Source: Monocercomonoides exilis
Lineage: Eukaryota > Preaxostyla > Oxymonadida > Polymastigidae
Length of the DNA: 64,000 nt
Direction of reading: 5' to 3'
Assembly: GCA_001643675.2 (NCBI GenBank)
Contig: LSRY02000050.1
Coordinates: 533,501-597,500, forward strand
Shown here one piece after another: positions 56,934-64,000 of this stretch (positions within the stretch are counted from its first letter, which is position 1; the number at the start of each line of letters is the position of its first letter). The notes under the pieces were generated by a model. That model saw nothing but the letters and a program-made list of their open reading frames with translations. It was not told where the DNA came from and did not search any database. The position numbers and the translations under genes are program-made.

Positions 56934-58412
56934 ATGACAGAAAAGATGAAGAGTACAAATTTTTATTTTCGAGTCAAATTGAATTTTCAGGAATTTTCCT
57001 GCTTTTCTAATTTCTATAAAGATTTCATTTCTCAGTTGACTAATTGCCCAGCGGCAGTTCAAAAGCAGAGAATTGAAGAAGAAATTGATGTTTTGGAAAA
57101 TATGAAAAAAATGGAACTTTATTATGTTCTCACAATTTCCACATTCGAAGATCTTGACAAATTGATTAAAGAAAAGAAAATATCTTTGGACAATATGATT
57201 GATTTATTGAAAGGCATCGGTCATTGCAAAGAGTTGAGCGAGGTGACGGATTCCCTTTATGAATTTTCATCATTGAGAAAAAGAATTGAGAATATAATTT
57301 TTGAAGAAAGCAAAAAGAAAAAAGAAAAGGATGAAAAATTTCTTTCTTCCCTTTGTGAATGCCAAATTCTGCTTTATGATGATTATGAAAAGTTAACAAA
57401 AGAATTTCTTGTTATTGGAGTGCCTTGTCTTTTGAAAGTTGCATTGAACAAAGATGAGAGCAATGAAACTCAAAAAGAAGTGGAATTGGCACTTCTCGCT
57501 TTGAGTTGCATTAGAGACCGTCGTGTTTGAATCACTAAATTCACTTTTATCATTTTATTTTATTTTATTTTATTTTATTTTATTTTATTTTATTTTTTGC
57601 ACATTGACATTGAAAAGAAAGTGAAGAAAAGGATGTGCCGGAATGAAATCAAAGAGATCATTCAATATCATCAGGAGCACAGAAATCTGACATATCTTGC
57701 ATATCAGTCAGCATGGATGATTATGGTTAATGAGTTATCCAATGAAAGCAGTTTGGAAAAAATGATAACGAAAAAACTTCATTTTGTGAGGGAATCAGCA
57801 AGAGAGCTGGGCGAAATGATAAAAAGTGTGGAATGGACGAGAAAAAAAGGGAGAGAAGGAGAGGATGTGAGAACAGAAATGAAAAAATTGAATATTATCA
57901 GGAGGTGGAGAAAAACAATTGTTTCGTATTATCGGAGTTGCACTGTGTGGAGCGAAGAAACAGCGGATTTGCTTTCAGAAGTGGTGAATTTGTGCAAAAA
58001 AGCGAAGGAATTTGCTGGCAAAGGGGAGAAGAGTTTCATCATGGACTTGTGGTGGGTGGTGAGTTCAGGTGTTGTTTGCAATGGGGATATGCTAAGAAGC
58101 GGGGTGGTTGACTTTATGCTTGGCGAAATAACAAGGGAAACGATGAGTTTGGAGCCAACATATTGTTCGGGTTTCTTTGTTGCTCTTGCAAGCAGATTGA
58201 AAAAGAAGAGCAAGAAAGAGGAGAAGAAATGGGAGAAGAAAGAGGAGAAGAAGAAAGAAGCAGAAGAATGGGTGATGAGAAGGAAGATAATTGAGAGGAT
58301 GGAAGAAGAAGGATATGAAGACAGCATCATTGGAATTTTCATGGTGAAGATTTCAACTTCTGATATGTCCTGGTTTGAAGATCCTCTTTCGGATTATTTG
58401 TTCTGTTTGTAG
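56934..58412 (+). CDS. Helical-repeat family protein, member 5 (438 aa, three exons)
   Basis: Proposed exons are 56934-56952, 57022-57524 and 57618-58412. Introns are 69 and 93 nt (GTACAA...AAAG and GTTTGA...AAAAG); the second contains an (ATTTT)n microsatellite. Phases 1 and 0 match the other members, and the join gives 438 codons. This is the most diverged member, but it keeps P-C-L-L-K-V-A-L-N-K, Y-H-Q-E-H-R-N-L-T, R-E-S-A-R-E-L and E-E-G-Y-E-D-S-I-I. A Lys/Glu-rich insertion near residue 380 suggests a charged helix. An alternative start upstream (frame open from 56886) cannot be ruled out. Function unknown. Confidence 0.75.
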
Positions 58413-58515
58413 AAAAATAGAAAATATATGAGAGAAACAAGTGTTCAAAATGAATTCTCGATTTTCTAGATTTTTCTTTTCTTTCTTTCCTTCTTTTCAA
58501 CTTTATATGTAAATA

Positions 58516-60574
58516 GGGTCAGTTATTTATCGGTACCCTTTTTTTTTATTGGGACCTTTTTTTTTGATATGAAAAAAAATTAAATAAAAATTAAAAAAAC
58601 ACAAATGACGAATCCAATTTACGTATAACTTTTCTTTTTCCTTTTTTTCTTTCAATTACATTGATTTCTTCCTTTTCATTTTCATGATCATCATCTTTCA
58701 CTTCAAATTTTCTCTTTATTTTTTTCATTTCAACCAAAGACTCTAACTCATTATCTTCTTTTTGCTCTTCTTTTTTCATTTCTTCAGAAGAATTCTTTTC
58801 ATCATCAACTTTTTCTTCTTTTTCTTCTTTTTCTTCTTCTTTAATTCCCAAATGTTCATACCAATCATTCAGTAGCTTCTCATCAGTTATTAATTTGCCA
58901 TAGAAGTCGAATCTGTTTGAATGAGTTGAAGGTTGATATTCCGATGTTTCTGGCAGCTTCATGAGAATCGGCCCAGATTCGTTATGAAGAACTCCACTCG
59001 TCGCGAAGGCTTTTTTAATGACAGCAGGTGAGAGGGCGGTATGAATTGCTTGAGGGAGAACATCCACAAGAGCTGTTCTTTTTGATGAAGATGTCGATGA
59101 AGATGGAGGTTCATATTTTGTTTGCAACTTTGTTTTCAGAACAGCGAAGACTCCTCTGTCAAGAGGCTGTGCGATATGTGTGCTGTGAGGAATGAAGGTG
59201 ACGACGTCGATATTTTCTTTTTGAAATTCTCTCCAGATTGTTGGATCTGCGCGAGAAATGTGTGAGTCGATGAGAAGCAAGCAGCGAGAGTTTTCCAGTG
59301 ACATGCGCTTTCTGCGATCGATTATTCCTTGAAGGAGTGTTGTAAGTGCGTATTTTTTGAATTGGTTGCACCCCATCCAACCACTTCCGTTCGGCCAGAT
59401 ATCCAAAGTCTGTGACAACAGTGGCTTCATTTCATCAGGAAGACTTTTGCTTGGCCATAGAATCACAGAAGGAAGTGCAAATCCATCAGCAGCCACAGCA
59501 GCGACCAGAGTAGAATTCGCCATTTTCGGTGGTTCTTTGCGAAATCCTGGATTTTCATTTTTTGGATGAACCACGCTCAGCTTAGAATTGGTAGGAACTC
59601 TCAGTGAAGACTCATCCATGTTAAATATCAGTTCTTTGCAGTATTCATTTTTTTCATGGAAGCCGTCCAGCAATGAATACCAGGGCTGCAGAACACTTTG
59701 GCACGACACCGCAAGGCGATTAACATCAACATTTTTCGGCGAACTTCTCTTTAGCTCTGGATGGCGCTTCACAAATTGGTAAGCCGTAGCCATTGAAATG
59801 TTAACGTATGGGGCGTCTTCGTCGTCTGTATCATTTATTACATTTTCCATCTAATATATTTATTAGAATTATTAATTATTTAACAACAACAAACCAGTTC
59901 GCGAACTTTCCGTATTGGCAAACAGCTTCCAGATCTTGATTCAATGATTATTTCATCCAGAACAATTTGTTCTTTGTCTCCTATAACAAATTGCGGTCTT
60001 TACACTTTTGAAACCAGCCTTTTGCTTCTCAGCGCCCGAACAGCGTTTTTGATCCTTTTTCGTGAGAATTCCATGGAGTTTATAACGTCTGTAATCCTGA
60101 CAACTCCATCAACCACAATGCGCGCCATCCGTTCCAGCCGATTGTCAATCCTTCTGTAATCGAAAGATTTCATTGCAGCACGTAATTTCCTTTGTCCAGC
60201 AATTCTCTTTTGTTCCACAGCAATTTTCATTTTTTTATTATGGTTATGATCTTAAGTCCAATTAATTAATTTATTAATTTTAATTTTCAATTTTCATTGA
60301 AATTAAATTTTTATTTACATTCAATACGAATTTAAATGGTTTTATACCCCTTGTTACCCGCCTATTTATTTATTTTTTTCGATGGAAGGGATTAACCCCC
60401 CCATCTCCCCCCCATTGGAAATAGGCTTCGTATTCAAATGTAATTATCCTAATTTTCAGGGTTTGCTTATATACTGATAATGTTTATAAATATATAAAAA
60501 GTGGGAATTTTAATTTTCTTTTTAAAAATTTCGGCACTGTTAAAAAAAAAAGGTCCCGATTAATAACTGACCCT
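58516..60574 (-). mobile_element. pogo/Tigger-like DNA transposon (2059 bp)
   Basis: Terminal inverted repeats of about 22 bp start GGGTCAGTTATT on each end, with two mismatches. They are flanked by TA on both sides (58514-58515, 60575-60576), the target duplication of the IS630-Tc1-mariner superfamily. The element contains one gene, a DDE_1-type transposase on the minus strand. Both ends carry poly-T/poly-A tracts just inside the repeats. One in-frame stop in the transposase suggests this copy is inactive or recently so. Confidence 0.9.
58591..60230 (-). CDS. pogo/Tigger-like DDE transposase (two exons, one internal stop)
   Basis: Exon A (60230-59895) encodes N-terminal DNA-binding helix-turn-helix sequence, including R-P-Q-F-V-I-G-D-K-E-Q typical of CENP-B/Tc5-type HTH. 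A 44-nt intron (59894-59851, GTTTGT...ATTAG) leads in phase 0 to exon B (59850-58591, 419 codons). Exon B has the DDE_1 core: first Asp in N-M-D-E-S, second in L-L-I-D-S-H, third in Q-P-L-D-R-G-V-F, 30-odd residues after the second, as in pogo-like enzymes. All three catalytic residues are present. Exon A has a TAA at 60000-60002 where Lys would fit, so full-length enzyme is not made unless this is an error. The C-terminal tail is Lys/Glu-rich. Confidence 0.85.
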
Positions 60575-60576
60575 AT

Positions 60577-60625
60577 ATATGAACAAATCATTTTTTTCTC
60601 AAATTGTATAAATATTTCTTTCAAT

Positions 60626-60666
<41 letters not shown>

Positions 60667-61314
60667 CGGAATCGTTTCTCCCACTGAAATCAATTTTCTT
60701 TTCAAAAATTATACATGTTTTGTCTTTTTTTCATTGAATTCGTAAATGTCTGGAGTTTTTTTTAATTTTCTCACTTTATTTATCAAAAAACACTTTTTAT
60801 TTCTTCCTTTTGGAATAATGACATCGATTTTCATATCTCTATCCATACCACCATCTCATTCTTGTAATATCCTGAAATCTTTTTGGGAGAAGAATAAAAT
60901 GCAAGTTATCAATGGAAAGTTATATTTATTTGAATGTGAAAATACGTAACAATTGAAACAAATAATTAGAAACAACATAAACTCAAATTAAAAACTGTTG
61001 TTGTGAAAATAGAAAGTTCAAAGCTTTATATTAAATCCTTTTTAGAAACACTGTCTTTATCAAAAAAAAAGTCTGATCAAATTTACCAAAACACTAATTG
61101 ATAAATAAAGGTTTATCTTTTTGAAAGAAAATGATGCTTTGAGCAGCAAAAGTCTGTTTCTGTTAAAGTATTTTCATGTAATTCATTATTTACTAGAAAT
61201 GTACAAGGTCAATTAGACTATTCATGCAAAGAGACTTATTCTTTTTAACTGTAGATGCTCCCTCAAATAATTATTTCGACAGAAAAAAGAATTGCTCTGT
61301 TTCAAAATTGGAAA
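60577..61314. other. Spacer with a 38-T homopolymer
   Basis: A T-run lies at 60629-60666. The rest is AT-rich; a 67-codon hydrophobic frame at 60746-60949 has no support. A T-rich 3' splice-like site TTTTTAACTGTAG just before 61255 hints that the next gene may have an upstream non-coding exon. Confidence 0.5.
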
Positions 61315-63180
61315 ATGATGATTTGGGGGCTTCTGTGGGCTCTTCAACTGGAATCGTTTTTTTATGCTGAAAGAAATTCTTCTGAAACGATTGTCTCATC
61401 AATTATTCTTCCTGCTGCAAAGAGTTTATTTCTAAACATTCCGTCATTAGAAACATTGAACATTTCAAAATCAAATTATAAGGATTATAATTTGGATTGT
61501 CTTGCTCTTACAATACCCAAAGATTTACAGTTCAGTTTATTCGGACTGATGAAACAAGAAGATGGAGAAAATTGTCTTGCTGAATGTGGTGTAACTCTTC
61601 AAATTGAAACAACAAAATGCAACGATGCATATTATGATTGTCTTGGAGGGCTTGCAGGAGACTGTTCGCAACAAAACGGGTTTGCTTCGTGCAAATATTC
61701 TCAGCAGCAATGTCGTCAGACAGTCGTAGAAAACTTCCAGCAGTGCCAGCAGGCCTGCGGAGTGAACGATGCTAGCTGTGACTGCACAAAGACATGTTTG
61801 CTGGACTTTGAGAAAGGGCTGAACTTCATCGACATCCAGTTTGACTCATGCCAGCTGAGCTGCAACGGAGCAGTGGAATGCATTGCACAGTGCCAAGGGG
61901 CAAGGGCGAATGACCTGAAGCTGATGGAAAAGGGCTTTGAGGAGTGCTTTTTGGCGTGCTGCGAGCCTGATGCGGGGCAGTGCGAGGAGCAGTGCGCGAT
62001 GCAGAAGGAAGGGTGTTTGATGGGCTGCCAGGAGGATTATGTGGCGTGTGAGAAGGCAAACGCGGGAAAATCGGCAGATTTGATGGGCTTGGCAAAGAGA
62101 GGGAGGAGTGGGGGAGTTTATCCTCTTTCTATTTCTTCTTCTCCTTCTCTTTCTCCTCTTTCTCGTTCTCTTTCTTCTCCTTCTTCTTCATTTGCAAATC
62201 AACAGCAGAAGAAGAAGACGACGAATAGCAAAGCATATATGGCACCTACGCTTTCCTTCCTCAACTCACAAAAGTCTCCTTCATTTCTTCGCTTTTCTCC
62301 TTCTCCTTCTCCTCTTTCTTCTTCTTCTTCTTCTTCTTCTTCTCCTTCTTCTCCTTCTTCTCTTCCTCACAAAACGCCCTGTCTTCTTCCTCCTTCTCTC
62401 GCTTCTTCTCTTTTTCCTTCTTCTTCTTCTTCTTCAAAGACAAAAGATAAACAAACAATAGAAAGAATTGCGTTTAATGAGATGAATGAGAGAAATGAAA
62501 GGAAGATGAAGAAGATGATGAAGCCATTAATTGCTGAAGAAGGAGAAGGAGAAGGAGATGAAGGAGAAGAAGAAGGAAGAGAAAGAGAAAGAGAAGAAGA
62601 AAGAAGAGGAGAAAGAGAAGAATTAAAAAAGAAAGAAAGAGAAGAAGAAAATAAAGAAAATAAAGAAAGACAAGAAAGAGAAGAAGAACCAAAAGAAGAA
62701 AGAGAAGAAAGAGAAAGAGAAGAAGAAGAAGAAGAAGAAATTTCAGAAGTTTTATTAAGTTCGTTCACCACATCCATTCCATTGCCTTCTTTCTCCTCGC
62801 CCATATTCAACAGAGTAATAAGGGACAATGATGTACAATCTTTATCTTCTTCTTCTCCTTCTTCTCCTTCTCCTTCTCCTTCTCCTTCTCTTTCTCCTCT
62901 TTCTCCTCCTCCTCCTTCTTCTTCTCTTTCTCCTTCTTCTCCTTCTCCTTCTTCATCGTTATGTTCTTCTTCTTCATTAGCTTCTCCTCTTCCTCTTCCT
63001 CCTCCTTCTTCTCTTCCTTCTCCTTCTCCTTCTTCATTTTATTCTTCTCCTTCTCTTCCTTCTTCTTCTTCTTCTCCTCCTTCTTCTCCTTCTCCTTCTC
63101 ATCCAATGCCATTGAATGAAGGAGAATCAATGAGTTGCACTGAAATGTACAGATTGTGCAATGAAATGGTGTGTTTCTGA
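61315..63180 (+). CDS. Secreted or membrane Cys-rich protein with Ser/Pro and Arg/Glu tracts
   Basis: I start at the first of two adjacent ATGs (61315), because MMIWGLLWALQLESFFYA is a clear signal peptide; the frame is open further back to 61255. Residues about 80-255 hold roughly 30 cysteines in repeated spacing with Gln/Glu-rich helix-like segments (C-x3-C and C-x3-Y-x-x-C types). The rest is low complexity: Ser/Pro-rich, then an Arg/Glu block, then Ser/Pro again. The last residues return to a Cys motif (S-C-T-E-M-Y-R-L-C-N-E-M), which resembles the start of another Cys domain. The gene may therefore continue through an intron beginning near GTGTGTTTCTG into the repeats beyond. No membrane span is seen. 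Family not recognised. Confidence 0.7.
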   Translation: MMIWGLLWALQLESFFYAERNSSETIVSSIILPAAKSLFLNIPSLETLNISKSNYKDYNLDCLALTIPKDLQFSLFGLMKQEDGENCLAECGVTLQIETTKCNDAYYDCLGGLAGDCSQQNGFASCKYSQQQCRQTVVENFQQCQQACGVNDASCDCTKTCLLDFEKGLNFIDIQFDSCQLSCNGAVECIAQCQGARANDLKLMEKGFEECFLACCEPDAGQCEEQCAMQKEGCLMGCQEDYVACEKANAGKSADLMGLAKRGRSGGVYPLSISSSPSLSPLSRSLSSPSSSFANQQQKKKTTNSKAYMAPTLSFLNSQKSPSFLRFSPSPSPLSSSSSSSSSPSSPSSLPHKTPCLLPPSLASSLFPSSSSSSKTKDKQTIERIAFNEMNERNERKMKKMMKPLIAEEGEGEGDEGEEEGREREREEERRGEREELKKKEREEENKENKERQEREEEPKEEREEREREEEEEEEISEVLLSSFTTSIPLPSFSSPIFNRVIRDNDVQSLSSSSPSSPSPSPSPSLSPLSPPPPSSSLSPSSPSPSSSLCSSSSLASPLPLPPPSSLPSPSPSSFYSSPSLPSSSSSPPSSPSPSHPMPLNEGESMSCTEMYRLCNEMVCF

Positions 63181-63224
63181 TGAAATTTAATGAAATTCAA
63201 TGAAATTCAATGAAATTTTAATAA

Positions 63225-63257
<33 letters not shown>

Positions 63258-63560
63258 GAATGAAATAAATAAATGAAATGAAATGGAATAAAATAAAATA
63301 AAATAAAGAAATATTCGAAGAATTATTTATTAGTTTATTAATTAATTAAATAATTTATTATTTTATTTAATTTTATTTATTTATTTTTCATTTCATTTAT
63401 TTATTTTATTTTTCTATTATTGACATAAATATTTATTTATTCTTGTTAAAATATATTTTTTATTATTATTATTGTTTTTTTATTTTTTGGCAATTTTCTT
63501 TTATTTTAACATAATTTTCTATTATTTTCTATTGTTTTCTATCTATCTATCTCTATATGT
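63181..63560. repeat. A/T-rich simple sequence
   Basis: Tandem variants of AATGA, ATAAA and TTTAT. No gene. Could contain an intron of the preceding gene. Confidence 0.7.
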
Positions 63561-63564
63561 ATAT

Positions 63565-63812
63565 ATCCTTCTCCTCTTTCTCTCTCTTTCTCTCTCTTTC
63601 TCTCTCTTTCTCTCTCCTCATCTCCCTTTCCTTCCTTATTTCCTTCTCTTTCTCTTTCTCCTTCTCTCTTATCTTTCTTTATCTTCTCTTGTTCTTTCTC
63701 TTTCTCTTTCTCTCTCTCTCTCTTTTCTCCTTCTTCTCTCCTTCTTTCTCTCCTTCTCTCTCTCTTCTCTCTCTTCTCTCTCTCTCTCTCTCTTCTTTCT
63801 TTTTCTTTCTCT

Positions 63813-63849
<37 letters not shown>

Positions 63850-63899
63850 TTATCTTTTCTCTTTTCTCCTCTTCTTCTCCTTTCTTCTCTCTCTTCTCT

Positions 63900-63993
<94 letters not shown>

Positions 63994-64000
63994 TTCCCAA
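63565..64000. repeat. CT/CTTT microsatellite running off the window
   Basis: Almost pure pyrimidine: (CT)n, CTCTTTCT and CTTCT units. The 153-codon Arg/Glu frame on the minus strand is a repeat artefact. Confidence 0.95.

Noticed and set aside
63539-64000. CT-rich end considered as a telomere or as an Arg/Glu protein gene
   Set aside because: Units are CT and CTTT variants, unlike known telomere repeats, and the open frame is a product of the dinucleotide repeat.

Overview
This window looks like nuclear DNA of a protist, probably an anaerobic metamonad of the oxymonad type (Monocercomonoides- or Blattamonas-like). That placement is an inference. It rests on AT-rich DNA with many simple repeats, on genes cut by very short spliceosomal introns (44-93 nt, 5' GTTTG or GTATG, 3' AG), and on several large beta-helix-type surface proteins with repeated C-G-x4-P-C module starts. 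TAA, TAG and TGA all end genes here, so there is no sign of an altered code.

Layout. Positions 1-4945 and 42564-47509 are the two arms of a roughly 5 kb inverted duplication. Each arm carries a 478-residue membrane-anchored surface protein gene (intact in both) and the start of a gene of an all-helical family; the left copy of the latter is broken. Positions 6675-12044 and 14502-19954 are two related 5.4 kb elements with long terminal inverted repeats (469 and 359 bp) and perfect 8-bp target duplications. Neither shows a transposase. Each carries one large beta-helix surface-protein gene instead. The second element sits inside a decayed DIRS-like tyrosine-recombinase retrotransposon (14452-24027).

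Positions 24060-27010 and 38690-41640 are direct duplicons, each with one member of the helical family. Five near-complete members are present (25557, 40185, 46828, 54628, 56934) plus the broken copy at 1-675. All share the same two intron positions.

The central block holds the housekeeping-like genes: a four-exon p24/TMED cargo-receptor gene (28248-29068, minus), a divergently placed ELAPOR-like receptor with an MRH domain (29415-33927), an ICMT/phospholipid-methyltransferase-like gene (34146-34838) and tRNA-Ser(GCT) (35272-35353). Further right are an inverted fragment of the ELAPOR-like gene between microsatellites (37360-37775), a 406-bp palindromic MITE (50801-51206), a pogo/Tigger-like DNA transposon with an intron-containing transposase gene (58516-60574), and a Cys-rich secreted protein gene (61315-63180). 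The window ends in a long CT repeat.

The most interesting theme is traffic of surface-protein genes on transposon-like ends. The two cargo elements could be a way to disperse and recombine surface-antigen sequences, moved by a transposase from elsewhere. The sequence supports the structures; the function is inference. p24 and the ELAPOR-like receptor both belong to the secretory/endosomal pathway that would deliver such surface proteins, but nothing here shows that they are linked beyond being neighbours.
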